The notes beneath the pieces were generated by a model, which saw only the letters and a program-made list of their open reading frames with translations, was not told where the DNA came from and did no database searches. DNA of 64,000 bases from Desulfarculales bacterium UBA696 (GTDB lineage: Bacteria; Desulfobacterota; Syntrophobacteria; Syntrophobacterales; Syntrophobacteraceae): NCBI GenBank assembly GCA_002298995.1, contig DBMO01000054.1:132260-196259 (forward strand), written 5' to 3'. A program made the translations under genes and the position numbers. Positions 1-8,203 of this stretch are shown piece after piece (the stretch's first letter is position 1; the number at the start of each line of letters is the position of its first letter).

Positions 1-1
1 C

Positions 2-406
2 ATGACCAGTGTCATCATCCTGAAGCTGCTTATGCAGTCGCAATGGGAGATGCCGGGCGGCGCCAACTTCGTCACCCAGGTCCTTGTTGGGGTGATGGTG
101 GCATCGACTTTTCACCCTGAAATGCTCAAGACCCTAAAGGTGATCGCCCTACCCGTGGCTTTTTCATCCCTGGCGCTCATATGCGCCGGCGGCCTGGTCG
201 CCGCCCTGATTTCACGCATGGGTCTGCTGGACCCGGCCACGGCCTACATCGCCACCAGTCCGGGGGCAATGACCTCCTTGATTCCCCTATCCATGGAGGG
301 CGGCGGCAATCCGCTCATCGTGACCTGTTTCCATTTCTTCCGACTGATGTTCATCCTCTTCACCGCACCATGGATTTTAAAGGCTTTGTCCTCCTGGATG
401 CATTAA
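2..406 (+). CDS. AbrB-family inner-membrane protein, C-terminal part (5' truncated)
   Basis: Integral membrane protein of the AbrB/putative ammonia monooxygenase family (PF05145-like), whose transport role is poorly defined. The visible 134 residues have at least four hydrophobic segments. They contain the family signature around ATSPGAMTSL, a helix break with a Pro-Gly pair, followed by a terminal membrane segment ending in WILKALSSWMH. The frame is open at the window edge, so the ATG at base 2 may be internal. Full-length relatives have two copies of this roughly 155-residue domain, so an unknown length is missing. A 143-bp gap separates it from the next gene on the same strand. The family is fairly sure; the function is not. 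Confidence 0.75.
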   Translation: MTSVIILKLLMQSQWEMPGGANFVTQVLVGVMVASTFHPEMLKTLKVIALPVAFSSLALICAGGLVAALISRMGLLDPATAYIATSPGAMTSLIPLSMEGGGNPLIVTCFHFFRLMFILFTAPWILKALSSWMH

Positions 407-549
407 GGCGAGCAGAATCCCTCGGTCTTTTCTGTGCAAAATCGGTCTCGTTGACGTTTTAGCTGCTTTTTACTAGGATATGACGGTTCGACTCTTCTAC
501 GCTTTTTTGTGAGTGTTTTCAGATCAATAGCTTTACACAGGAGAGAACA

Positions 550-1758
550 ATGGGCGATGAGTTTGTGGAAGAAACAACGTCTGATGGTTCCAGCGATCAA
601 ACAGGCCCAGATAGTTATGTAGAAGAGAAGACCACGGGATGGGGGAGCCGGATTATCAACTCCCTGGTGGGTATCCTCGTTGGGATAGCGCTGGTAATCG
701 GGGCCGGGTTCCTGCTTTTCTGGAACGAAGGCAGGACCGTCAAGACAACACTTGGATTAAAGGAAGCCGCCGGTGTTCTGGTCTCGACCGATTCAAATGC
801 CGTGAATCCGGGGAACAATAACAAGCTCGTTCACGTTACGGGTGAGATGGCGACCCCTGAAATGCTAAAAGACCCGGATTTCGGAGTTGCAATCAATGCG
901 ATTGCTCTCAAGCGGATTGTCGAGATCTACCAATGGCAGGAAAAGTCAAAGACCGAAGAGACGAAAAACCTCGGCGGAAGCAAGACCGAACGCACGACTT
1001 ACACCTACGAAAAATCCTGGTCGACAAATCCGATCAGTTCGAGTTCTTTCAAACAGCCCCAGGGCCATACCAACCCTGCGCAAGTGCCCTACATCGGTCA
1101 AAGTTCGATTGCCAATAATGTCACCCTCGGGAAGTTCACTCTTTCCCGGAGCCTGGTATCGCAACTAAACAATTTCGAACCGCTGCCGCTCGACACCGCT
1201 TTCCAGCAACAGTTGCCCCTGCCGGTTCGAAACAAATCGCAAATAGCCGGCGAATGGTGCTACCTGGGAGACCCTCAGAACCCGAAGGTGGGAGATGAGA
1301 GGGTAAAGTTCACCGCAGTAAGGTCGGGGCCTGTGAGCGTCATTTCCCGCCAGTTCGGAAACAGTTTCACGCCCTTTGTCGCGCAGTCCGGCAAAAACAT
1401 CGAAATGATCAGCCCCGGCATTGTTGGTGCGGATGTAATGTTCGGTGAGGCCCGGAGCGAAAACATGATGCTTGCCTGGGTACTGAGGGGAGTCGGCACC
1501 TTGCTCATGTTTATCGCGATCTTACTGATACTTAAGCCGATTTCCGTCGTGCTCGATGTCCTGCCCTTTCTTGGCAGCATTGCCGGAGTGGGGATCGGAA
1601 TCACGGCCCTGGCGGTCTCTCTCGTGCTATCGGCGGTAGTTGTCGCGGTTGCCTGGATGAGCTACCGGCCGCTGATTTCGGTTGGAATTATTGTCGCAGC
1701 CGTTGCTGTTGCGGTTCTGCTTCGGTTTACGCGAAAGCCCAACCCTGCAAGAGCCTGA
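550..1758 (+). CDS. TMEM43-family membrane protein
   Basis: 402-residue protein matching the TMEM43/LUMA family (PF07787), whose bacterial function is unknown. A charged N-terminus of about 35 residues is followed by a membrane segment near residues 37-60 ending in FWNEGR, a family hallmark. A large soluble domain carries the typical RIVEIYQWQE and YTYEKSW motifs and the F..P.GH.NP stretch. The last ~110 residues form three or more membrane helices. The start ATG has a good AGGAGA ribosome-binding site six bases upstream. It stands between the AbrB-like gene and a lipoprotein gene; nothing nearby explains its role. Confidence 0.85.
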   Translation: MGDEFVEETTSDGSSDQTGPDSYVEEKTTGWGSRIINSLVGILVGIALVIGAGFLLFWNEGRTVKTTLGLKEAAGVLVSTDSNAVNPGNNNKLVHVTGEMATPEMLKDPDFGVAINAIALKRIVEIYQWQEKSKTEETKNLGGSKTERTTYTYEKSWSTNPISSSSFKQPQGHTNPAQVPYIGQSSIANNVTLGKFTLSRSLVSQLNNFEPLPLDTAFQQQLPLPVRNKSQIAGEWCYLGDPQNPKVGDERVKFTAVRSGPVSVISRQFGNSFTPFVAQSGKNIEMISPGIVGADVMFGEARSENMMLAWVLRGVGTLLMFIAILLILKPISVVLDVLPFLGSIAGVGIGITALAVSLVLSAVVVAVAWMSYRPLISVGIIVAAVAVAVLLRFTRKPNPARA

Positions 1759-1800
1759 GCCAATGCAGGCGTCACGCTAACCCGCGCTACCGGACAAATA

Positions 1801-1829
1801 GGGGAGCGATCGTAATTTGGTCACTCCCC
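1801..1829 (+). terminator. possible weak stem-loop after the TMEM43-like gene
   Basis: A 9-bp stem with one mismatch (GGGGAGCGA against TCACTCCCC) and an 11-base loop lies between two same-strand genes. No T-run follows, so it would be a weak or Rho-assisted terminator at best. Confidence 0.25.
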
Positions 1830-1877
1830 CCCTTGGTTTGTCATCTGCTTAGATGGCCTAAAATCGATGGAGAATTA

Positions 1878-2987
1878 ATGAGTTCAATGCAATATCGCTT
1901 AGCCCGGCTGGTTATTGCCGCGCTTATGGCAGTCATGCTCGTTGCCTGCGCCGCTCAAAGGGTTCCTCCCCTTCCCGGGAAAATTGCGCCATCTGCGTTG
2001 CTGACGATCGACCAGGGCGGAATCATCGACGGACGGGGGCATTTTCGTGAAATATTCAGGGAGGTTCTGTCCGAGAGGTCTCCGAAGAGTTCAACGGGCG
2101 TGCCTTTTGATGACGCCACCACTCTATGGAAACTCTCCGGTGAACCCGCATCGACTCGGAAGGCTATTCCCCACGCACAACCCAGAGACCAATTTCGAGT
2201 GGTCATCGTCCCCGGCCTTTTAGCAGAGTGCGTGGCGGAAACATCCACTGCCTTTGGTGACGCGCGTAAGCAACTCGAATATATAGGCTACAAGATTGAC
2301 TACATCCAGACAAAAGGGCGCCGTGGAAGCGACTATAATGCCGATCTCATCCGGAATGCCGTTATGGGAATGCCCGAAGGAGAAAAGATCATCTTTGTCA
2401 CCCACTCGAAGGGCACTGTGGACACCCTCGAAGCAATTGTGAAACACCCTGTCGTTTCAAAGCGAACGGCGGCCGTCATCAGCTTCTCGGGGGCGGTAAA
2501 TGGTTCACCCCTGGCGGATGCTTTCCCGGAGTTTCTATTGAAACTTGTCCACGAGATGCCGAATTCGTCCTGCCCGCCGGGAGAGGGGATCGAGGCCGTT
2601 GAGAGCCTGCGCAGAAGTGTCCGGATTTCCTGGCTATACGATCACGGGCTGCCCTATAACATACGCTACTATTCGCTTCCTGCTTTCGCATCACGGGAGA
2701 ATACCTCCCGGATATTGCTCCCTTTTTACGATATGCTCGCAAAAATTGACCCAGTCAATGACGGGCAGGTTTTATGTTCCGATGCGATTATTCCAGGCTC
2801 GATCCTGCTCGGCTATCCGAATGCAGACCACTGGGCGGTAGCCATGCCCGTCAGCAGGCAAAAATCGCCCCTTTTGGCTGAGCTGGTGGACAAGAACGAT
2901 TATCCGCGCGCAGCGCTGCTGGAAGCGGCCCTGCGCTTCGTGGAACTGGACCTGGCGCGAATCGGTCGGGGTCCCTCATCGCAGTGA
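1878..2987 (+). CDS. lipoprotein with alpha/beta-hydrolase (lipase-like) fold
   Basis: 369-residue predicted exported lipoprotein. The signal peptide ends in a lipobox (LVAC, with Cys about 20 residues in), so it should be lipid-anchored in the envelope. The probable catalytic serine is in VTHSKGT, a nucleophile elbow of type xHSxG as in lipases and PGAP1-like hydrolases. It is preceded by VVIVPGLL, a typical first beta-strand/oxyanion region. A late NADHWAVAMP holds the likely catalytic His. The ATG at 1878 was preferred over an upstream TTG because GGAG precedes it by six bases and the signal peptide begins there. The substrate (lipid or ester) is not identifiable. It is convergent with the next gene. 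Confidence 0.8.
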   Translation: MSSMQYRLARLVIAALMAVMLVACAAQRVPPLPGKIAPSALLTIDQGGIIDGRGHFREIFREVLSERSPKSSTGVPFDDATTLWKLSGEPASTRKAIPHAQPRDQFRVVIVPGLLAECVAETSTAFGDARKQLEYIGYKIDYIQTKGRRGSDYNADLIRNAVMGMPEGEKIIFVTHSKGTVDTLEAIVKHPVVSKRTAAVISFSGAVNGSPLADAFPEFLLKLVHEMPNSSCPPGEGIEAVESLRRSVRISWLYDHGLPYNIRYYSLPAFASRENTSRILLPFYDMLAKIDPVNDGQVLCSDAIIPGSILLGYPNADHWAVAMPVSRQKSPLLAELVDKNDYPRAALLEAALRFVELDLARIGRGPSSQ

Positions 2988-3052
2988 TTGGGTTGTGCAA
3001 TTCCACCCCATAGCTATTAAACTTCGTATGATGGAAAAGAATTTTAGAAATC

Positions 3053-3718
3053 TCATGCTTTCATGAACTGCCGGATGAATCCCGCCACTTCGGCTTTGCC
3101 CCTATACACCCCGTAGTGGCCCTCGCAAAGTATGTCGGCGCCCAGATCGAATATCAATTTGAGACTGTTATTGTAGTCCATGGCATTGGAGAGGAAGGCG
3201 GGATTTAGTGGCCCGTGGACATCGTGGGCGAAGAGGACCTTAAGGCCGTCCGACTCGGTAAGATAGACAGTCGATCCCGGCGAATGACCGGGAGCGTGTA
3301 TGGCGCTGATCCTCCTTCCGCCGAGCATGATGTCCTCACCCGAGCCGGTAAGCTTTCTATTTACCTTGAAAGGCTTCAGCTTTGCCCCGTACCAGTTTCC
3401 CCCGGTGACTTTGTTGTCTCCGGCTTCGAGGTATGGGGCATCCAGTTCATGTGCAACGATTTCAAGCCCGATTTGCCGCTTTAGTTCGGCCGCGCCCCCC
3501 GTGTGATCGTAATGGCAGTGCGTGAGCAGCAGGTACTTCAACCGCTTGGGATCTACCCCGCATTTCCCTATATTTGCAAAAAGCCTGTCCATCTTCTGGC
3601 CGCATCCCGCATCCACCAGGGCGGATTCCTGCTCGAACTTGATGAGATATATCGCGGCATCTTCCGGCTCGGTAAGATGTCCGCCTCCCACTTGGAAAAT
3701 CTCGCTCGTTATTTCCAT
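3053..3718 (-). CDS. metallo-beta-lactamase-fold hydrolase
   Basis: 221-residue MBL-fold enzyme, probably cytosolic (no signal peptide). The zinc motif THCHYDHTGG gives the HxHxDH ligands. A downstream HAPGHSPGS supplies the next His, and GH in CEGHYG near the C-terminus supplies the last. This layout is that of glyoxalase-II/flavoprotein-like hydrolases, so a thioester or similar substrate is plausible but not shown. The ATG follows a GAGG ribosome-binding site. It is convergent with the lipoprotein gene and has a 380-bp upstream region of its own. Confidence 0.88.
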   Translation of the reverse strand: MEITSEIFQVGGGHLTEPEDAAIYLIKFEQESALVDAGCGQKMDRLFANIGKCGVDPKRLKYLLLTHCHYDHTGGAAELKRQIGLEIVAHELDAPYLEAGDNKVTGGNWYGAKLKPFKVNRKLTGSGEDIMLGGRRISAIHAPGHSPGSTVYLTESDGLKVLFAHDVHGPLNPAFLSNAMDYNNSLKLIFDLGADILCEGHYGVYRGKAEVAGFIRQFMKA

Positions 3719-4098
3719 GGCTGCAAAACCTCAAGGCATTTTGGTTTAAAGTCGAAGCCCGATGGCGACTGAATTTCCCCGACCGGATAAAAAGGCTGGA
3801 GATCATCAGGCTTGGTTGTGAACTGATCGGACCATTCACTGCTAAACCAGATCGAGCAAAATATATACACTGGTCATAATACAGTATGATTCACTCTCTT
3901 AATAATCCCGTCGAAGAGACTTTGCCCCCTTGCCGATCCATGGTTAATGGCCGACCAGATTACCACATCCACAATCCGTTGAAATCGGGGAGAGTAAAAA
4001 AAGGGTTTTTTTCTGAAATTGCACAAGACTTTGCCAGGATTGTCCGAATAGTTTGAATGAGATTATTCCAAATACATTAGAGGAGAAGCCCTCATCCC
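3719..4098. other. intergenic, divergent promoter region
   Basis: This AT-richer gap lies between the leftward MBL gene and the rightward TMTC-like gene and must hold promoters for both. Around 3858-3895 there is a very AT-rich stretch (TATATACAC, TCATAATACAG) that could carry the leftward promoter. I found no convincing operator or RNA. Confidence 0.4.
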
Positions 4099-5709
4099 AT
4101 GGCCTTGGAAATACCTGTAGAAGTATCCGCCGGGTCGATCCCAAAACATGCCTGTTCGAGATTCTCATTGTATCTCTTCTGGGCCTTGCCGTTGATTCTG
4201 GCACTATTGGCGGGATTTTGCACAATTGACGGCAATTTTATACAGGATGACAAATCGGCAATCGTCACCAATCCTCTCATTGTAAAGGAGGCCGTTACCT
4301 TTTTCGATTTCTTTCATCGCGATTCCTGGGGATTTTCGGCTGAGGGCCCTATTTTTCTATGGAGACCACTTTTGCCGATGATCTGGAGAATCGTCTGGGG
4401 GATCAATCCCGGCAGTCCACTCCTCTTTCGCCTTCTGACCGCCCTGTTGCATCTCCTGGCCACCGGCATGGTGCTTATCCTCGGCAAGCGCTTGCTGCGG
4501 GAGCAATGGATCGTGTGGGCGACTGGAGCGTTATTCGCCGTCCATCCCATCCACGCCGAAGCCCTTGGCGGGATAGTGTCGCAGGCCGATATTCTGGCGA
4601 CTCTTCTGGGCCTGCTCGCAGTCTATATCGCTCTTGGACGCAGCCGTACGATCTCCCCTCTCATCGTTGCCGGCATCCTGGCGGCGGCCTCTCTTGCCAA
4701 GGAGTCCGCCGTGGTCTTCTCCGCAGTGATTGCAGTAGCCGCCCTTATGCCGGCCGGAGTGCAGTTGCGCAAGCGGCTGAGCCTCTCCTTGTCAGCTGCG
4801 TTTATAGCTTTTCTGACCATTCTCATTCAGCTTGTAATTAAGCGGGCCGGGGAAAGCCAGTTAGACAATCTTGCCTTTGCAGCCCATGGAGGCCAGAAAA
4901 TTCTCCATGCATTGTACATCATCGGCCGCGGCATCAGTATGTGCTTCGTCCCGGTCGGAATGAGCCCGTTTCACGACTACGCGGCTATCGATCTCAGCCT
5001 TGCAACGCTTTTGCCTTACGCAATCCCCGGGGCCCTCTTCCTGTGCATCGGCACGGGCGCCTTTTTGATATCACTCAAGAAACGAAACGTCGCCGGAGTA
5101 ATCGGGATCGGACTTCTTTTCGGTCCGATTATCCTTAACTCCAGCCTCATAGTGCGCGTGGGGACCGAACTTGCCGAAAGACTGCTCTACCCTGCCTCGG
5201 TTGCCGCATCCGCTATAGCGGCATTCGCCGTTTACAAGGCTATCGGTCCACGTTTCAGTCGCGTGGCCATTGTCTTGTTGATCCTTCTTTTCTCGGTCCA
5301 GAGTTGGTCAGCACAGAGACCATGGAGAAACCAGTTGGATCTCTACGCCCATGGGGTGGAAGCGGAGCCTCTATCGGCAAGGCTTCACCTCTACTACGGC
5401 ATGAATTTGCTGTCGAACAGGGATATTCATGCCGCGGCCTGGCACTTTATGGCTACGACTTATATCATGAGCAATTTTCCCAACGCAGTCGATCCGACCC
5501 CTATTATTGAACTCGAACCGTTCCCGGCCGAGCAAAGAATCATGGAGGGGCCCGCCGCTTTTGGACCCGAAGACACCTGCCGATTTTTGGGGAAATATTT
5601 TCAATTCCTGGATCGCAAGACTCCTCATTTGGCCACATACATACGCGATGTCTTATCAGGGCGCTACCCCGATTGCACTATCCCGCCCCCGGCAATGCCT
5701 CAGAACTAG
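4099..5709 (+). CDS. polytopic GT-C/TMTC-like membrane protein
   Basis: 536-residue membrane protein resembling the N-terminal part of TMTC/O-mannosyltransferase-like GT-C proteins. The first membrane helix is followed by a loop with GNFIQDDKSAI, matching the acidic loop-1 motif that binds metal and lipid-linked sugar in GT-C enzymes. FLWRPLL and AVHPIHAEAL are further family signatures. About ten more hydrophobic helices follow, then a ~110-residue soluble tail instead of the usual TPR array. The last 16 residues (from GRYPDC) and the stop codon lie in a 74-bp sequence that recurs at 9724-9797. The ribosome-binding site AGAGGAG is about 13 bases from the ATG. Donor and acceptor are unknown. 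Confidence 0.7.
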   Translation: MALEIPVEVSAGSIPKHACSRFSLYLFWALPLILALLAGFCTIDGNFIQDDKSAIVTNPLIVKEAVTFFDFFHRDSWGFSAEGPIFLWRPLLPMIWRIVWGINPGSPLLFRLLTALLHLLATGMVLILGKRLLREQWIVWATGALFAVHPIHAEALGGIVSQADILATLLGLLAVYIALGRSRTISPLIVAGILAAASLAKESAVVFSAVIAVAALMPAGVQLRKRLSLSLSAAFIAFLTILIQLVIKRAGESQLDNLAFAAHGGQKILHALYIIGRGISMCFVPVGMSPFHDYAAIDLSLATLLPYAIPGALFLCIGTGAFLISLKKRNVAGVIGIGLLFGPIILNSSLIVRVGTELAERLLYPASVAASAIAAFAVYKAIGPRFSRVAIVLLILLFSVQSWSAQRPWRNQLDLYAHGVEAEPLSARLHLYYGMNLLSNRDIHAAAWHFMATTYIMSNFPNAVDPTPIIELEPFPAEQRIMEGPAAFGPEDTCRFLGKYFQFLDRKTPHLATYIRDVLSGRYPDCTIPPPAMPQN

Positions 5710-5732
5710 ACCGCAACTTCAGGCAATTGGAC
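5659..5732 (+). repeat. 74-bp duplicated segment, copy 1 (3' end of the TMTC-like gene)
   Basis: 70 of 74 bases match 9724-9797. This copy encodes the last 16 residues and the stop codon of the TMTC-like gene plus 23 bases downstream. The second copy keeps the same reading frame and stop, so it is best read as a fragment of a paralogous gene. Confidence 0.85.
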
Positions 5733-5764
5733 ACAGCTTAAGTCTACAGTCAGCGGAGGATTCC

Positions 5765-6040
5765 GTGTCTGGTTATGTTGAGTTGGGAGATGCATATATT
5801 CGGCTCTCATTGGATCGATATAACACCTTACGGGCACACTGGAAATTCCCCAAGGCAGATTATCGGAACTACAAGCACTTTGCCGAAAGCAGTGGAAAAT
5901 TTGACCCATGCGTGATTTTTCTTGGAAGGCCAATCATAATTAACGAAAAAGAGGGCTATTGCATTGTGTGGAACGAATCTGCGCAGGACATTAGATGCCC
6001 GTCTTTCGGAAAATGCCGTGAGGTTATTCATAGCTGCTAA
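5765..6040 (+). CDS. small hypothetical protein, GTG start
   Basis: Unrecognised 91-residue protein. The GTG at 5765 follows a strong GGAGGA ribosome-binding site at 5755-5760, and the frame is open from upstream until TAA at 6038-6040. The sequence looks coding: it has mixed hydrophobic and charged composition, with segments CVIFLGRPIIINEKEGYC and three late cysteines (RCPSFGKCREVIHSC). There is no signal peptide or membrane helix. It starts 55 bp after the TMTC-like gene, just past the repeated segment, and could be co-transcribed with it. It could also be a spurious frame; homologs would decide. Confidence 0.45.
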   Translation: MSGYVELGDAYIRLSLDRYNTLRAHWKFPKADYRNYKHFAESSGKFDPCVIFLGRPIIINEKEGYCIVWNESAQDIRCPSFGKCREVIHSC

Positions 6041-6356
6041 GCATTAGTCATTCTTAAAAACTATATTTTCTTGTCTGTGTTCTTGGTAATTCATTTATTC
6101 CATGAGGACCGGCTTAGAGCCAAAGCGGCCAAACCTTTCAACGAAAGCCATACTTCTGCAATTTCCACTCAGATTCCTTGGTTTTTGTCCCCTTTCCTTC
6201 ACAAAAACACCTAATGTTTGTGTCTCTCTGCTCCGAAGTAAACATTGTGTCCTTTTTTCGGGGTTGAGTTTTCATCTTTAAAGATCTTAAGGTCGCTGCC
6301 GCTTATCGTTAAAGCAAGACCAGCTCAGAACTTCGACGCCTTTTGGGCACGGATCA
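6041..6356. other. intergenic upstream of the HDOD cassette
   Basis: AT-rich leader of about 316 bp before the signalling cassette. Presumably it holds the promoter, but I see no clear -35/-10 pair, inverted repeat or terminator. Confidence 0.35.
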
Positions 6357-7247
6357 ATGATTATGCAGAAAGACAATATGCCGCTGGTGGAGATCGTGAA
6401 AGAGCATGCTTCCTCGGGAAAACTGAATATTCCGGTGTTTCCCGGAGTCGCTGTCGAACTGCAGCAGATTATGTCGGACGATGACGCACCGCTCGATCAG
6501 ATCGCGCGGATAATCTGCAGAGATCAGGCGCTTGCAACCAAGATCCTCAAGGTTTCAAATTCGGCATTATCCGGCCTGCCCAAGAAGGTCCACACAATCC
6601 AGGAAGCATTGAAGCGCCTGGGCACGAAGGAGGTATTCAATTGCCTGATTCTGGCTACTCAGAGTTCCATGTATAAGTCGAAGGATCCGACTCTAGACAA
6701 TTACCTCAAAATGCTGTGGCGGCATGCGCTGGCAACAGCCATCGGCACGAAATGGCTCCTGAGCAAAACGGGGCACCGCGACATTGCCAATGAGGGTTTC
6801 CTGGCAGGCTTGCTTCACGATATCGGGAAACTCCTGCTGCTCCGGGTCATCGAAAACCTGAATTCGGAAAACGAGCAAATCAGGATTTCGAATGAACTCG
6901 TGACGGAAATCCTGGATTTGATGCATGTGGAGCAGGGCTACAATTTGCTGGAGGAGTGGAGTATACCGCCGAGCTACTGCACCGTCGTACGCGATCACCA
7001 TATAGAGGATTCCGATAACGGTGATGCCTTGCTGCTTTGCGTGAGAATAGCAAACCAGCTGTGCAGAAAAATCGGGGTGAGCCTCAAATCCAACCCTAAC
7101 CTCGAACCGGCGACGCTGCCCGAAGCTGAATTGATAGGTATCGAGGGAAGCACCCTGGCGGAACTTGAAATCATTATGGGGTGTCGGTCTTTTTCTGGGG
7201 TGCCGTCGCGCCTGAAATACCGCGGTACCTCGAATGGGCAGGAGTGA
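6357..7247 (+). CDS. HDOD-domain signalling protein
   Basis: 296-residue cytosolic protein consisting almost wholly of an HDOD domain (PF08668). This is an HD-related output fold without proven phosphodiesterase activity. It has the typical LPVFPGVAVELQQI-like opening (here LNIPVFPGVA), a DQALATKILKVSNSA helix pair, a GFLAGLLHDIGKLLL segment with the HD pair kept, and a late VRDHH. HDOD proteins often act as adaptors in chemosensory or second-messenger pathways. The start is uncertain (ATGs at 6357, 6363 and 6378; weak ribosome-binding sites). It is the first gene of a same-strand run with a [2Fe-2S] protein, a PAS protein and a SpoIIE phosphatase. Confidence 0.88.
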   Translation: MIMQKDNMPLVEIVKEHASSGKLNIPVFPGVAVELQQIMSDDDAPLDQIARIICRDQALATKILKVSNSALSGLPKKVHTIQEALKRLGTKEVFNCLILATQSSMYKSKDPTLDNYLKMLWRHALATAIGTKWLLSKTGHRDIANEGFLAGLLHDIGKLLLLRVIENLNSENEQIRISNELVTEILDLMHVEQGYNLLEEWSIPPSYCTVVRDHHIEDSDNGDALLLCVRIANQLCRKIGVSLKSNPNLEPATLPEAELIGIEGSTLAELEIIMGCRSFSGVPSRLKYRGTSNGQE

Positions 7248-7410
7248 GGAACACCCATGTTCGCCTCGAAGACGTGGGCATTCGAAGGACCGGACACATA
7301 CACATGCTGGAAGGTGCCACCACAGACCGATCGGGTGTTGGAAAAAGTGGTGATTGAATATCTCCCCAACCAATGGGAGTCTGTTGAGCTTAAACACTGG
7401 AGATTGTACG

Positions 7411-7683
7411 ATGGGCGACAAAATAGCCCTTCATCTGTGCATGGGTTCTGCATGCCACCAACTGGGCGTGCACCGTGTTCTCTCTGCTTTACAGAAACTG
7501 ATGCATGAGCACGGTCTTGATGCCGAGATTGATTTGAAGGGGGCCTTTTGCCTCGATAGTTGCATGCACGGCATTGTCATCAAGGTCGGCGAGAAAACGA
7601 TTACGGATATCAATCCCGGAAACGTTGAGAGTAGATTCGCCAGCGAGATTCTCCCAGTCTTGAAGAATGAGAAGCAGAGGTGA
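7411..7683 (+). CDS. [2Fe-2S] thioredoxin-fold ferredoxin (NuoE-like small protein)
   Basis: 90-residue protein with the four-cysteine pattern of thioredoxin-like [2Fe-2S] ferredoxins and the 24-kDa NuoE/HymA subunit: Cys10-x4-Cys15 near the N-terminus and Cys47-x3-Cys51 in GAFCLDSC. It lacks the N-terminal helical domain of true NuoE, so it is a stand-alone electron carrier or redox sensor. The ATG at 7411 follows GGAG by eight bases; an in-frame upstream TTG is less likely. The next gene starts five bases after its stop. In clostridial and thermophilic genomes similar genes sit next to [FeFe]-hydrogenase regulators, so redox input to the PAS/phosphatase pair is a reasonable inference. Confidence 0.85.
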   Translation: MGDKIALHLCMGSACHQLGVHRVLSALQKLMHEHGLDAEIDLKGAFCLDSCMHGIVIKVGEKTITDINPGNVESRFASEILPVLKNEKQR

Positions 7684-7687
7684 GTGC

Positions 7688-8203
7688 ATGGACACTAAGG
7701 TGCTTCTGTGGAAACTGCTGTGGGATTACGATCCCAACGGATTGATCGTGCTCGATGCCGACATGAACGTTTGTCTGGTCAATCCCGGCTTTTGCAGGAT
7801 GATGCGTTTGGACTGTGATGAAATCATCGGCCGTAAGGGAGTGGATATCCTTGGCGACGTTGATGATTTTGCCAAGGTATTGCGTACCCGGCTCGTGAAT
7901 CGCGGTATCGAGCGGGAATACCCTCAGATTCCACTCTACGTCCGGCAGGTGATCTTTCCCATTTCGAAAGAGAAACTCGTTGCTGCCATCTTTGTCGATT
8001 TCACCAAGGAATGGCAACAGGAAAAGGAGTTGGCCGAACTCAAACGCGAGGCTATTACCGAGGTCACCCAGGTCGTCAACAAACAAATGAGCGTCGCTCA
8101 GGAAATTGCCGGTCTACTTGGTGAAACGACTGCTGAAATTAAAGTCAGCCTGCTCAGGCTTCTGGATATGCTGGAGAAGAAAGATGGCGGAGAAGACGAA
8201 TGA
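7688..8203 (+). CDS. PAS-domain sensor protein
   Basis: 171-residue cytosolic protein with one PAS domain (about residues 8-115, beginning DYDPNGLIVLDADMNV with the usual N-x-x-F/M motif in CRMMRL) and a C-terminal coiled-coil of about 50 residues (FTKEWQQEKELAELKREA onwards). It has no kinase or other output domain. It should therefore pass its signal by contact, most likely to the SpoIIE phosphatase, whose start codon overlaps its 3' end by 20 bases (translational coupling). A ribosome-binding site GAGGTG precedes the ATG. The ligand is unknown; neighbouring [2Fe-2S] and HDOD proteins suggest redox or metabolic sensing. Confidence 0.85.
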   Translation: MDTKVLLWKLLWDYDPNGLIVLDADMNVCLVNPGFCRMMRLDCDEIIGRKGVDILGDVDDFAKVLRTRLVNRGIEREYPQIPLYVRQVIFPISKEKLVAAIFVDFTKEWQQEKELAELKREAITEVTQVVNKQMSVAQEIAGLLGETTAEIKVSLLRLLDMLEKKDGGEDE

